Shown here piece by piece: positions 1 to 8,714 of a DNA stretch of 64,000 nt (the stretch's first letter is position 1; every line of letters starts with the position of its first letter). Both the position numbers and the translations under genes were made by a program. The stretch spans positions 186,001 through 250,000 of the forward strand of contig CANKII010000003.1 in assembly GCA_947482115.1 (NCBI GenBank), given 5' to 3'. This DNA comes from Fibrobacterota bacterium. Lineage in GTDB: Bacteria > Fibrobacterota > Fibrobacteria > UBA11236. The notes under the pieces are model-generated. The model was not told where the DNA came from and did not search any database. It saw only the letters and a program-made list of their open reading frames with translations.

Positions 1-52
1 CTAATGCCAGCGCCAGGAGTGCCAGATCGGGAAGAAAGTAAAGGAGGGACAT
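1..52 (-). CDS. nuoN: NADH-quinone oxidoreductase subunit N, N-terminus only
   Basis: Only the first 17 codons are in the window. Reading leftward from the ATG at 52-50 they give MSLLYFLPDLALLALAL, a typical hydrophobic N-terminus. The gene starts 4 bp after the nuoM stop, which is the standard last position of a nuo operon, and the rest lies beyond the left edge. NuoN is one of the three antiporter-like proton-pumping subunits of complex I. The call rests on position plus hydrophobic character. No diagnostic residue is visible. Confidence 0.75.
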   Translation of the reverse strand, partial: MSLLYFLPDLALLALAL

Positions 53-56
53 CGTA

Positions 57-1571
57 TTACCGGTTCAGATTGTTCAGGATGGGTTGAATGGCATGATCCA
101 ACAAAGTGGAAATCGGGCCCGGATAAAGCCCAAGCACGAGGATGCAGGAAAGCAGCATCACAAGTGGAACTTTTTCCGCAAAGGTGGCATCCCCGAGCTG
201 ATGCGATCCTTCCAAGGCCGGGCCGTGCAAAACTGCATTGACGCCGCGCAGGATGTAAACGGCGGTGATGATGATGGAAAGAACGGCGAGACCCGCGCCG
301 ACTTTGGCGAGCGACGAAGAACCGAACGCACCCATGAAAATGTTCAGCTCCGCCGCAAAGCCCGCCATGCCGGGAAGACCCAGCGCTGCAAATCCCGCAA
401 GCACGAAACATACGGAAAGAAACGGCATCGATGCCATCAAACCGGACATTTGCGGAATCAACCGCGTATGCGTCCGGGTATAGATCATTCCAATAATGCA
501 GAATACCGCCGGCGCAATGAATCCGTGCGCCAACATTTGCATCACGGCACCGCGCAACCCGATCGAGTTCAACGCCGCGAGACCGAGGAAGACCAATCCG
601 CAATGTGAAACGGAGGAATAGGCATTCATGTATTTCAAATCTTTTTGCTTGATGGCAACGAACGCGCCCCAAATCACTCCGGCAACCGCCAGCACCAGAA
701 ACACGTTCATCCACGGGCGGCATCCCTCGGGGAGGAGGTACATCGCAATGCGCAAGCAGCCGTAACTGCCGAGCTTCATGTGCACACCCGCAAGGAACAT
801 GGAGATGGCCGTGGGTGCGGAGGAATGTCCGTCAGGCGACCAGATGTGAAAGGGGAAAATGTTTCCCAGAATTCCGAAGCCGAGGAAGAGCGCAGGAAAA
901 GCCCAGAGCTGAAAACTTCGATCGAAATGGATTTGCGAAAGTTCCAGCATGTCAAAGCTGTGAATGCCGGAAGAGAAGAAGAGTCCGAAAATTCCCACCA
1001 GAATCAATGCTGATCCGCCCATCAGCATCAGGTTCAACTTCATGGCGGCGTATTCCTTCCTTCCGCTGCCAAACATGACGATCAGCAGGTAGGTGGGAAT
1101 CAGCGTCAATTCATTGAACACAAAAAAGGTGAACAGATCGAAGGAAATGAAACTTCCGAAAACACCCGCAGCGAGAATTTGGAGGAGAATGAAAAACTCC
1201 TTCGTTCTTTCCCGTATCTGCCAACTGGCCAGCGTTCCACAAAAGACGATTACCCCGGCGAGAAACATCAAGGACAGGGAGATGGCATCCACTCCAATGT
1301 GGTAGCGGATATTGAGAAGCGGGAACCACGCATGATTGGCGGAAAAGGCAAGCACCGTTTGAGTGCCACCGGTCTGAACAGGCGGATGCATGATGAACAG
1401 GATGGAAAGCAACACGATCAGGGCGAGATTGATTCCATTGGCGGTCAAGGTGAACCAGCGAATCAGCCCGGACCGATCCTTGGGAAAGAGCATCATCACC
1501 GCAGCAGAAGCCAGAGGCAGCACCCACGTCAACGTCAGCATACAACTCGTAATGGAATCATGGAAGCACAT
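57..1571 (-). CDS. nuoM: NADH-quinone oxidoreductase subunit M
   Basis: Antiporter-like membrane subunit of complex I that pumps protons across the inner membrane. The 504-residue protein is hydrophobic throughout and carries the proton_antipo_M core. It includes the conserved Glu in the FNELTLIPTYLLI stretch (equivalent to E. coli NuoM Glu144) and FPFHIWSPDGHSSAPT, the broken-helix region. I chose the ATG at 1571, not an upstream in-frame start, because it overlaps the nuoL stop (TGATG), which is the coupling style used throughout this operon. A second ATG lies ten codons later. Identity is secure. Confidence 0.95.
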   Translation of the reverse strand: MCFHDSITSCMLTLTWVLPLASAAVMMLFPKDRSGLIRWFTLTANGINLALIVLLSILFIMHPPVQTGGTQTVLAFSANHAWFPLLNIRYHIGVDAISLSLMFLAGVIVFCGTLASWQIRERTKEFFILLQILAAGVFGSFISFDLFTFFVFNELTLIPTYLLIVMFGSGRKEYAAMKLNLMLMGGSALILVGIFGLFFSSGIHSFDMLELSQIHFDRSFQLWAFPALFLGFGILGNIFPFHIWSPDGHSSAPTAISMFLAGVHMKLGSYGCLRIAMYLLPEGCRPWMNVFLVLAVAGVIWGAFVAIKQKDLKYMNAYSSVSHCGLVFLGLAALNSIGLRGAVMQMLAHGFIAPAVFCIIGMIYTRTHTRLIPQMSGLMASMPFLSVCFVLAGFAALGLPGMAGFAAELNIFMGAFGSSSLAKVGAGLAVLSIIITAVYILRGVNAVLHGPALEGSHQLGDATFAEKVPLVMLLSCILVLGLYPGPISTLLDHAIQPILNNLNR

Positions 1572-3556
1572 CAGTGAACCATCCTTCCAATCCAATACAA
1601 GGCATATAAACCCAACAGCGCCACGCTCAGATAAACCTGGACCTGTCCGTTTTGAAATTTGCAAAGCCTGATGGCGAGCCGCCGGAACACCCCGCTCGTC
1701 TCATCGAAGGCGCCGTTGATGATTTTTCTTTCCGTCCAATTGGCCGGAGTGGCGACAAATCGGGCCGCGACTTTGCGCACCAGAAATCCGTAAAACTCGT
1801 CCACATAAAATTTGTTGCGAAGAACGCGATACCAGCCCGGCTCCTGTCCTTCAGAAAATCCCGCGCTCCATTTTTTTCTCCCGTAGAAATACCACCCTGC
1901 ACCAATGGCGCTCATGATCAAAATGCTGGTAACAGGAACCAGCCACGAAAACGATCCGCTTTCATGAGATTCGGAAATCCCTGCCGCAGAGGCACCAGCC
2001 GTATAGGGAAGAATATGCGCAAGAAAAAAATCCTTCCCGAGCCAGCCAATCAATGCGCTGGGCACGGCCAGAATCAGCACCGGCAAGACCATCAGGATGC
2101 CTTCATGGGCATCATGCCCGTGTTCCGAAGCGTGTGAACGTTTAGTTCCATGGAAGATCAGAATGAAATAACGGGACATGTAAAAGGCGGTCAGCACACT
2201 CGTCAGCAATCCTGCGGCAAGGGCGATGTAATGCCCGCCTTTCAAAGCGGATTGAAGAATCTCCTCCTTGGAGAAAAATCCGGAAAACGGCCAGATGCCG
2301 GCGATGGCGAGACAGGCGATCAAAGTCGCGGCATAAGTCCAGGACAGGGACTTGCGCATCCCGCCTGCGTCGCGAATGTCATTGCTGTGAATGGCATGAA
2401 TGACGATGCCCGCAGAGAGGAACAGCAGGCTTTTGAAAAAGGCGTGTGTGAAGACGTGAAACATCGAAGCTGTGTAAGCCAAAGTCTGAACGGCTCCGCC
2501 TTCACTTGAACCGCCCAACCCAAGCGAGAGCATCATCAAACCCAATTGCGACAGGGTTGAGAAGGCGAGAATGCGCTTCAAATCCGTTTGCGTGCAGGCA
2601 ATGAGCGCGGCGAACAACGCCGTGAAGGCACCGGTAAATTCCACCACACGCAAGGTTCCTTCTGCCGCTGCGAAAAGCGGAAAGAGGCGCGCCGTGAGAT
2701 AAATTCCCGCAACCACCATGGTGGCGGAATGGATGAGCGAGGAAACAGGAGTCGGACCTTCCATCGCATCCGGCAGCCACACATGCAGGGGGAACATCGC
2801 CGATTTTCCCCAAGCGCCCAAATAAATCAGCACGGTGGAAACGGAGAGCAGATTAAACGCGAACATGCCCGTTCCCACCGAACGATTTAAAATCACGGCG
2901 GCAGCCGGATCATTCACATGCAGGAAATCGAAGCCTCCGGACTGAGTTCCGACGACGAGCATACCCATCAAAAAAAACGCATCTGCGAAGCGGGTCACGA
3001 TGAAGGCTTTTTTGCTCGCCGCCACGGCGGAGGGTTTGGTGTACCAGAAACCGATCAAGAGATAGGATGCCGCGCCGACCAGTTCCCAGAAGAAAAAGGT
3101 TTGGATCAAATTGGTGGAGACCACCAGCCCCAGCATGCTGAAGCTGAAGAAGCTGAGAAGCGGGAAAAAGCGACCCGCACTCTTGTCCCCTTTCATGTAT
3201 CCGATGGAATAGAAATGAACGAGGAATGAAATAAAGGAGATGACGACAACCATCATGACGGAAATGGGATCGAGGTAGAAGCCGATATGGGCCGCCAAAC
3301 CGGGACCAAAAGTCATCCACGAATGTTCCCATGCCACAGACGTTGCGGAGGGATATAATTCCGGGTGCAACAGAATTTGGGTTCGATAACCCAGCGCAAG
3401 AATCACGGCCAAAACAAAAGTGAGGCCCATCAGGAAAGTGGCTGTACAAGCCGAAGCGATCCAATTCTTTCTTCCCAGCCATAAGCCAGTCAGAAGAAAA
3501 GACAGCAGCGGAAGAATCAAAACGCCGTAGGAAGCCAATGTCGTCATGCTATCCAT
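1571..3556 (-). CDS. nuoL: NADH-quinone oxidoreductase subunit L
   Basis: Largest antiporter-like subunit of complex I (661 residues), at the distal end of the membrane arm, with the long C-terminal lateral helix expected of the family. Recognisable blocks are FFFWELVGAASYLLIGFWY with the essential Glu, FPLHVWLPDAMEGPTPVSS, and the LxxHAFFKSLLFLSAG segment. The ATG at 3556 overlaps the nuoK stop by 8 bp. A second ATG at 3547 (MTTLASYG) is an equally reasonable start. It lies between nuoK and nuoM and is translationally coupled to both. Confidence 0.96.
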   Translation of the reverse strand: MDSMTTLASYGVLILPLLSFLLTGLWLGRKNWIASACTATFLMGLTFVLAVILALGYRTQILLHPELYPSATSVAWEHSWMTFGPGLAAHIGFYLDPISVMMVVVISFISFLVHFYSIGYMKGDKSAGRFFPLLSFFSFSMLGLVVSTNLIQTFFFWELVGAASYLLIGFWYTKPSAVAASKKAFIVTRFADAFFLMGMLVVGTQSGGFDFLHVNDPAAAVILNRSVGTGMFAFNLLSVSTVLIYLGAWGKSAMFPLHVWLPDAMEGPTPVSSLIHSATMVVAGIYLTARLFPLFAAAEGTLRVVEFTGAFTALFAALIACTQTDLKRILAFSTLSQLGLMMLSLGLGGSSEGGAVQTLAYTASMFHVFTHAFFKSLLFLSAGIVIHAIHSNDIRDAGGMRKSLSWTYAATLIACLAIAGIWPFSGFFSKEEILQSALKGGHYIALAAGLLTSVLTAFYMSRYFILIFHGTKRSHASEHGHDAHEGILMVLPVLILAVPSALIGWLGKDFFLAHILPYTAGASAAGISESHESGSFSWLVPVTSILIMSAIGAGWYFYGRKKWSAGFSEGQEPGWYRVLRNKFYVDEFYGFLVRKVAARFVATPANWTERKIINGAFDETSGVFRRLAIRLCKFQNGQVQVYLSVALLGLYALYWIGRMVH

Positions 3557-3884
3557 GCAGGCTGTCCAATTCCCGAAGGTCCAGACTTTTTCTCTGTCGG
3601 TAAAGCGCGATCACGATGGCCAATGCCAGCGCCATTTCGGCGGCAGTAACCGCCACGGCGAATAAGACAAAGAGACTTCCAGCCTGCGAGTCCATATGCC
3701 AAGCGGTCCCTGAGCCTGTCGAAGGGCCGCCGAAACGGGAGAAGCCTACAAAATTGATCAAGGCCGCATTGACCATCAATTCCAAGGACAACAGCGCGGC
3801 GATGATGTTTCTTCGCGTCAACAGGCCAAAGGCGCCGATGGCGAACAATGCCACTGAAAGAACTAGACAGCCCATGAGATTCAT
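3549..3884 (-). CDS. nuoK: NADH-quinone oxidoreductase subunit K, with in-frame repeat insertion
   Basis: Small three-helix membrane subunit of complex I. The 111 residues contain the conserved LLSLELMVNAALINFVGF helix, with the membrane Glu used in proton transfer, and the second Glu in TAAEMALALAI. The usual length is about 100 residues. The extra residues sit in the loop between helices 2 and 3 and read GGPSTGSGTA. They are encoded by a copy of the widespread CCTTCGACAGGCTCAGGG-type repeat (see the repeat at 3702-3731). The frame is kept, so the protein is probably functional. Start and stop overlap nuoJ and nuoL. Confidence 0.95.
   Translation of the reverse strand: MNLMGCLVLSVALFAIGAFGLLTRRNIIAALLSLELMVNAALINFVGFSRFGGPSTGSGTAWHMDSQAGSLFVLFAVAVTAAEMALALAIVIALYRQRKSLDLRELDSLHG
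3702..3731. repeat. CTTCGACAGGCTCAGG-type interspersed repeat inside nuoK
   Basis: The plus strand reads GGTCCCTGAGCCTGTCGAAGG here. This partly palindromic element is recurrent in many environmental bacterial genomes, from general knowledge. In the nuoK frame it reads as PSTGSGT, filling a short loop. A related copy lies at 7092-7117. Confidence 0.7.
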
Positions 3885-4417
3885 GATTTCGCTCCGGACT
3901 TCGCGCTCTGTTTCGCGATCGCAATGGCTCCCACCATGGCGGCGAGCAGCAGCACCGAAATCAATTCGAAGGGAATCAGAAATCCATCCGGGCCCGGATT
4001 CAAAAGCCGGAATCCGAGGGATTTCAACGAAGCGATGTTCGGTTCAATCACCTGTTCCGCGCCCAAAGGCCCGTAGAATTGCCACGCCAGTCCGAGCAAA
4101 ACCGCCAATGAAAACATCGACGCGGTCACGGCGATGAAGGTTCTTCGCTGACCGGGATCCGGCATTTTCCCTCCCAATTCGGAAGTCAGGAACACGGCGT
4201 ACAAAACAAAAATCAGAATGCCGCCGACATAGACCATCAACTGCGCCAGCGCCACCATCTCCGCGCGCAACGAAATGAAAAGCACGGCTGTGCAAAGAAT
4301 CACGCCGAGAAATGCCAGCACGGAACGGAAAAGGTTCTTCGAAAGAACAGTCAGACCGGCAAGGATCAGCAGCATGGCTCCAAGGCAGTAGAAGCAGATG
4401 TCAGCCACTGAGATCAT
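3881..4417 (-). CDS. nuoJ: NADH-quinone oxidoreductase subunit J
   Basis: Membrane subunit of complex I (178 residues, five predicted helices). The region around VALAQLMVYVGGILIFVLYAV is the conserved third helix with its pi-bulge, characteristic of NuoJ. The C-terminus FELISVLLLAAMVGAIAIAK is also typical. The start overlaps the nuoI stop by 4 bp, and the TGA at 3883-3881 overlaps the nuoK ATG. Complex I uses this subunit in coupling quinone reduction to the antiporter modules. Confidence 0.95.
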   Translation of the reverse strand: MISVADICFYCLGAMLLILAGLTVLSKNLFRSVLAFLGVILCTAVLFISLRAEMVALAQLMVYVGGILIFVLYAVFLTSELGGKMPDPGQRRTFIAVTASMFSLAVLLGLAWQFYGPLGAEQVIEPNIASLKSLGFRLLNPGPDGFLIPFELISVLLLAAMVGAIAIAKQSAKSGAKS

Positions 4418-4851
4418 CGTCCTTCCTTTTTGTTCAGGATGAGATCGAGTTCCTCGCGCGTATATCCGGCCATTTCAAATCCGTGTCCCATGCGAATGGC
4501 GTCAAACGGACAGGCCTCGATGCACAGGTTGCACAGGGTACAGGAAGACAGACGGTACACGAACTGGCCGAGCACGCGCTTGCTCGCGATGTTTTTGGTG
4601 GTGAGAATGGAAATGCTTCCGTTGGGACAGGCTTTCTCGCACAACGTGCAGGCCGTGCAGTTATGGTCGTTGTTTTCATCATGCGGCATCACCACTTGTC
4701 CGCGAAACCGCTCCGGAAAAGTCAGCGTTTCCCGGTTTTCGGGATATTCGCGCGTCACCACTCTTTTCGGATGAACGATGTAATTCAGCGTCACACCGAG
4801 TCCCTTGAGCAAGGCGGAAACGCTTCCGGCGAACCGGTTCAGCGAAATCAT
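4414..4851 (-). CDS. nuoI: NADH-quinone oxidoreductase subunit I (2x[4Fe-4S])
   Basis: Peripheral-arm subunit that holds clusters N6a and N6b and passes electrons to NuoB. Two ferredoxin motifs are visible, CTACTLCEKACP and CTLCNLCIEACP, followed by the conserved FDAIRMGHGFE. I start it at the ATG at 4851 (MISLNRFAGS, 145 residues), which overlaps the nuoH stop in ATGA fashion. The longer open frame upstream lies inside nuoH and is not expected to be translated. It is directly coupled to nuoJ downstream. Confidence 0.95.
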   Translation of the reverse strand: MISLNRFAGSVSALLKGLGVTLNYIVHPKRVVTREYPENRETLTFPERFRGQVVMPHDENNDHNCTACTLCEKACPNGSISILTTKNIASKRVLGQFVYRLSSCTLCNLCIEACPFDAIRMGHGFEMAGYTREELDLILNKKEGR

Positions 4852-5930
4852 GGGATGACCCACTTGAAAAGAACCAGCGTCGCGGCCAGCAAAAGATTGG
4901 CGAGTGATGCCGGAAGCAGAAATTTCCATTCCAGCGACAGAAGATGATCGATTCTCAACCGTGGGAAAGTCCATCGCGTCCACATGTAAAGGAAAATCAG
5001 AAAATAGGCCTTCGCGGCAAACCAGATGAATCCCGGAATGAAGGCAAGAAGTTGATCCACCGGATGCCAGCCGATTTGAGGCGCGAGGAACCCGCCAAGG
5101 AACAGTGTGGCTCCCAATCCGGCGGCGGCGAACATGTTCACGAATTCGGCGAGAAAAAACATGGAGAAGGAAATTCCGGTATATTCGGTGTGGAATCCGC
5201 CGGTCAATTCCTGCTCCGCTTCGGAAAGATCAAGAGGACCGCGATTCAACTCGGCGGTGGACGATACGATAAACAACAGGAAGGCGACCAATCCCGCCAC
5301 GGGAAGTTTGAAAATCCACCAATCCAAAATCGTGCCTTGCTGGGAAAGTACGATGTTACGCAACGATGCAGTTCCACTCGCCATCACGATCAACAGCATG
5401 CACAGCACCATGGAAAGTTCATAGGAAAAGAGTTGCGCGCCAGCGCGCATGGAGCCGAGCAGGGAGTATTTGTTGTTGGAACCCCAGCCTCCAATCAATA
5501 CGCCCAGTATCCCCATGCCGGACACGGCGGTGACATAAACGATTCCCGCATCCGGATCGAGCACCTGCAAATTGTGATCGAAGGGTATGACGATTAAAAC
5601 CAGAAAGGAACCGGTGATGGGCAGCAGCGGCGCCAGAAAATACGCCAATTGATCCACGGTACGCGGCCGGATGTTTTCCTTCATCAAAAGCTTGATGGCA
5701 TCCGCGACGGGTTGCAGAAGTCCGAACGGACCCACGCGCGTGGGACCCAGCCGTGCCTGAAAGCGGGCGCAAACCTTGCGCTCCAGCCACACCAGAAAAA
5801 TCGCGGTCACCACTACAAGCATTGCAATGGCGATCACGGCGATCAATCCGTTGGCAATGGCTGCAAACGGCGAAGGAAGCTGTTGCCGGATCCAGTCTCC
5901 CAGCGGATGCGTAATGGAAAGCGGGGTCAT
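4848..5930 (-). CDS. nuoH: NADH-quinone oxidoreductase subunit H
   Basis: Membrane heel subunit forming much of the quinone-binding tunnel (360 residues, about eight helices). Diagnostic stretches are VWLERKVCARFQARLGPTRVGPFGLLQ near the N-terminus, ELNRGPLDLSEAEQELTGGF in the acidic quinone loop, and MWTRWTFPRLRIDHLL near the end. The ATG at 5930 (MTPLSITHPLG) overlaps the nuoD stop. nuoH follows nuoD directly, so nuoE, nuoF and nuoG, which usually intervene, are absent from this operon. Confidence 0.96.
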   Translation of the reverse strand: MTPLSITHPLGDWIRQQLPSPFAAIANGLIAVIAIAMLVVVTAIFLVWLERKVCARFQARLGPTRVGPFGLLQPVADAIKLLMKENIRPRTVDQLAYFLAPLLPITGSFLVLIVIPFDHNLQVLDPDAGIVYVTAVSGMGILGVLIGGWGSNNKYSLLGSMRAGAQLFSYELSMVLCMLLIVMASGTASLRNIVLSQQGTILDWWIFKLPVAGLVAFLLFIVSSTAELNRGPLDLSEAEQELTGGFHTEYTGISFSMFFLAEFVNMFAAAGLGATLFLGGFLAPQIGWHPVDQLLAFIPGFIWFAAKAYFLIFLYMWTRWTFPRLRIDHLLSLEWKFLLPASLANLLLAATLVLFKWVIP

Positions 5931-7090
5931 CGGTCGATGTCCGGGACGATGATGTCCAGCGTGGAGAGAATGGTGACCAGGTCCGCGATTTTCCCGCCTG
6001 CGGACATTTCGTTGATGGCGGAGAGGTTGGAGAAATTCGGTGAACGACTTTTGATGCGATAGGGTTTCATGGCGTTTTCCGAAACCATATAGGTGCAGAA
6101 CAAGCCTCGCGCCGTTTCCACACTGGCGAAATAACTTCCGGCCGGAACCTTGTAATTCGGCTTCTCTTTGGAACGGTAAGGATCCGGCGGGAAATGCGCC
6201 GAGGCCTGTTCCAAGATGCGTATCGATTGGCGCATTTCTTCCATGCGCACCCAGTAGCGGTCGTAACAATCCCCGTTTTTCCCCAGGGGAACGTCGAATT
6301 CGAAACGATCATAAACCGAATAGGGACTGTGTTTGCGCACGTCCAGATCGACGCCGGAAGCCCGGGCAACCGGTCCGGAACAGCCATAACTGATCGCCCG
6401 TTCCTTGGGAAGAATTCCGACTCCGCGCGTTCTTTCAATGATGATGGGATTCTTCGTAAGCAGGGCATCAAATTCATCCAGTGCGAATTTCAAATCCTGA
6501 ATAATTTCCTTCACACGGGGAAGGAATGTTTCCGGTACATCGGAATTGGAGCCTCCAGGCCGGAAAAAATTCATGGTCAAACGCGCGCCGCAAAGCTCTT
6601 CGAACAGCGCGGTGATTTTTTCGCGCTCCTTGAACCCGTAAAGAAAGGTGCTGACCGCGCCCAAGTCCATGCCGAAAGAACCCCACCACAGCAAATGGGA
6701 TTGGATGCGCTGCAGTTCGGAAACCATCACGCGGATGTACTCTCCCCTTTCGGGGACGCCAATGCCCATGGCCTTTTCAATCGCCATGCACACGCAAAGG
6801 TTGTTGATGTGGCTGCTGAGATAATCCATCCGATCGGTAAGGTGGATGTATTGCACAAAGCTTTCGTTTTCGCCCATCTTCTCAATAGCACGGTGGATGA
6901 ATCCCAGATGCGGAACAACCTCGACAACTTTTTCGCCGTCCAGTTTTACCACCAGCTTGAGCACACCGTGCGTGCTGGGATGCTGCGGCCCCATGTTCAG
7001 AAAATATTCCTGCGATCCATCCTCGCCGGTATCGTGCAATGCGAATCCCGGAGGAAGAGTGGAAAGGAGTTTTGAGTCTGCCTTAATCAT
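5927..7090 (-). CDS. nuoD: NADH-quinone oxidoreductase subunit D
   Basis: 49-kDa-type subunit lining the quinone pocket, related to the large subunit of [NiFe] hydrogenases. It contains NMGPQHPSTHGVLKLVVKLDGE with the quinone-contact His, HLGFIHRAIEKMGE, MDYLSSHINN and the terminal LDIIVPDIDR. I start at the ATG at 7090 (MIKADSK). An in-frame TTG at 7123 overlaps the nuoC stop, but the eleven extra residues it would add are encoded by an interspersed repeat, so it is probably not the ancestral start. The repeat pushes nuoD about 29 bp from nuoBC, unlike the 4-bp overlaps elsewhere in the operon. Confidence 0.95.
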   Translation of the reverse strand: MIKADSKLLSTLPPGFALHDTGEDGSQEYFLNMGPQHPSTHGVLKLVVKLDGEKVVEVVPHLGFIHRAIEKMGENESFVQYIHLTDRMDYLSSHINNLCVCMAIEKAMGIGVPERGEYIRVMVSELQRIQSHLLWWGSFGMDLGAVSTFLYGFKEREKITALFEELCGARLTMNFFRPGGSNSDVPETFLPRVKEIIQDLKFALDEFDALLTKNPIIIERTRGVGILPKERAISYGCSGPVARASGVDLDVRKHSPYSVYDRFEFDVPLGKNGDCYDRYWVRMEEMRQSIRILEQASAHFPPDPYRSKEKPNYKVPAGSYFASVETARGLFCTYMVSENAMKPYRIKSRSPNFSNLSAINEMSAGGKIADLVTILSTLDIIVPDIDR

Positions 7091-7091
7091 G

Positions 7092-7117
7092 GTTGATGAG
7101 CCTGTCGAATCATGGTT
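7092..7117. repeat. GAGCCTGTCGAA-type interspersed repeat between nuoBC and nuoD
   Basis: The plus strand reads GTTGATGAGCCTGTCGAATC, a diverged relative of the repeat in nuoK and of the common GGTGAGCCTGTCGAACCATG form. On the minus strand it creates an eight-codon ORF (ATG at 7113) whose TGA overlaps the nuoD ATG. It is the only break in the tightly overlapping nuo gene chain. Confidence 0.55.
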
Positions 7118-7119
7118 CC

Positions 7120-8334
7120 TCAATACGGCCTGACCACAACGCGGCTGGGATCCACAAAATCCTTGCGCAAGGGATGACCGGGAAAATCGTCTTCGAGAAA
7201 CATGCGGCGCAAATCTGGATGACCTTTGAACTGGATTCCAAAAAAATCGTATGTCTCGCGCTCATGCCAGTTTGCACCGGCATAAAGATCCGAAAGTGAT
7301 TCTATTTCGGGATGCTCATCATGCGGCAGGGAGCACCGGACAAAAATTTTGTGCCCCTTGTCTATCGAAAGCAAATGCACGATGACGTCGAAATGATCCT
7401 TCCAGTCCACTGCCGTCAATTCAATCAGGTAATTCATCCGCAGCCGTTCATCCGATTGCAGAAAACGGATGAGTGGCAGGTAATCTTCGCGGCTCACCAC
7501 CACATCGAGTACGTACTGATTGCCCAATTCCGCGATTTTTTCCCTAGTGACTTCGGGAACACTGTATACACCTAAAGCGGGAAATTTTTCCAGCAGGATA
7601 TTGAAAAGCTCCACCTGCGGAAGTCCCCGTTCGGGTCTTGGCGTGGGTGCGACTTCTTCGAATTTGGGACCGACCACACGTTTGATCACATATCCCTTGT
7701 AATCCGGATTCTCCACCTTGAAGCGCTCCTGCGCTTCCTTCATCTCTTCCTGTTTTTTCTTTTCCTTTTCCTCCCAATCTGCCGCGCATTTCGTCATCAG
7801 ATCGGAGATGGGTTCGCGATAAATGGGTTTGTGAGTCAGGGAGTTGCGCCACGCACCCTTGCGAATCAACTCCTGCAATTTCATAACTCCGTAAAGCAGC
7901 GCTTCGGGACGCGGGGGGCAGCCTGGCACATAAACATCCACGGGGATCAATCGATCCGCCCCTTTAATCACCGAATAGCTGTCATAATAAAACGGCCCGC
8001 CGGAAATCGTGCAGGCACCCATGGCGATGACGTATTTCGGCCCCGGCATTTGTTCGTAAAGGGTGATCAGCCGCGATCCCATTTTTTCCACAATAGTGCC
8101 GGCGAGAATGATGAGATCGGCCTGACGCGGGGAGGCTCTCGCCACTTCCAGACCGAACCGCGCCCAGTCATTGTCGGACGATGCGGTTGCCATCATTTCA
8201 ATGGCGCAGCAGGATGTTCCAAACACAAGCGGCCACAGGGAATTCGCACGCGCCCAACCGACGACCCAATCCACCGGATTCATCATAGTGTTCGGAAGCA
8301 CGGGAATGGGGGATTTTGGCGGTTCAGGAATCAT
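7120..8334 (-). CDS. nuoBC: NADH-quinone oxidoreductase fused subunit B/C
   Basis: A single 404-residue polypeptide joining NuoB (about residues 1-165) and NuoC (about 235-404). The NuoB half has all N2-cluster ligands: Cys-Cys in [10 protein letters not shown], Cys in GACTISGG, Cys in [15 protein letters not shown]. The NuoC half has the family signature [24 protein letters not shown] and the [12 protein letters not shown] end. They are linked by a Lys/Glu-rich stretch ([18 protein letters not shown]), probably helical. I use the ATG at 8334, which overlaps the nuoA stop (ATGA). A GTG at 8340 is possible. NuoBC fusions are known but are less common than NuoCD. Confidence 0.95.
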   Translation of the reverse strand: MIPEPPKSPIPVLPNTMMNPVDWVVGWARANSLWPLVFGTSCCAIEMMATASSDNDWARFGLEVARASPRQADLIILAGTIVEKMGSRLITLYEQMPGPKYVIAMGACTISGGPFYYDSYSVIKGADRLIPVDVYVPGCPPRPEALLYGVMKLQELIRKGAWRNSLTHKPIYREPISDLMTKCAADWEEKEKKKQEEMKEAQERFKVENPDYKGYVIKRVVGPKFEEVAPTPRPERGLPQVELFNILLEKFPALGVYSVPEVTREKIAELGNQYVLDVVVSREDYLPLIRFLQSDERLRMNYLIELTAVDWKDHFDVIVHLLSIDKGHKIFVRCSLPHDEHPEIESLSDLYAGANWHERETYDFFGIQFKGHPDLRRMFLEDDFPGHPLRKDFVDPSRVVVRPY

Positions 8335-8714
8335 TCCCACTCCAGAACTTTTTTGCGCCAGGCATAGACAAGCGCAAAAACAAGAACACCGATGAAGAAA
8401 AACAGTTCCGCCCAGATGGCAATCCGGGAAATGCTCAGGCCTCCGGGTTCGCCAATGGAACGAAGCACGCCCAGCGTGGGGAAAAAGAAAACCGCTTCCA
8501 CATCGAACACCAGAAACACCAGCGCAAAGAGGTAGTATCCGATTTTGAATTGGATGCGCGCCGAACCGATGGGCTTTTCCCCGGATTCATAAGCTTCCAG
8601 TTTTTGTCCTTGGTTCGGAAAACGGGGGGCCACGATGCGGGAAAATATCATGGCCGCACCGGCGAACATCAGGCCCACCAGAGCGAAGACTCCTACAAGG
8701 ATGTATTCAGGCAC
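8331..8714 (-). CDS. nuoA: NADH-quinone oxidoreductase subunit A
   Basis: First gene of the nuo operon, encoding a 127-residue, three-helix membrane subunit. The conserved core is [20 protein letters not shown] followed by [17 protein letters not shown], which includes the acidic FDVE loop. The C-terminus WRKKVLEWE is family-like. No nuo-type gene lies upstream. The region to the right contains a sigma-54 type promoter (8778-8793) that predicts a leader of roughly 50 nt. Confidence 0.96.
   Translation of the reverse strand: MPEYILVGVFALVGLMFAGAAMIFSRIVAPRFPNQGQKLEAYESGEKPIGSARIQFKIGYYLFALVFLVFDVEAVFFFPTLGVLRSIGEPGGLSISRIAIWAELFFFIGVLVFALVYAWRKKVLEWE

Noticed and set aside
1-723. Open frame of 240 codons on the minus strand overlapping nuoM
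   Set aside because: Low-complexity Arg/His/Ser composition in a different frame from the clear nuoM gene.
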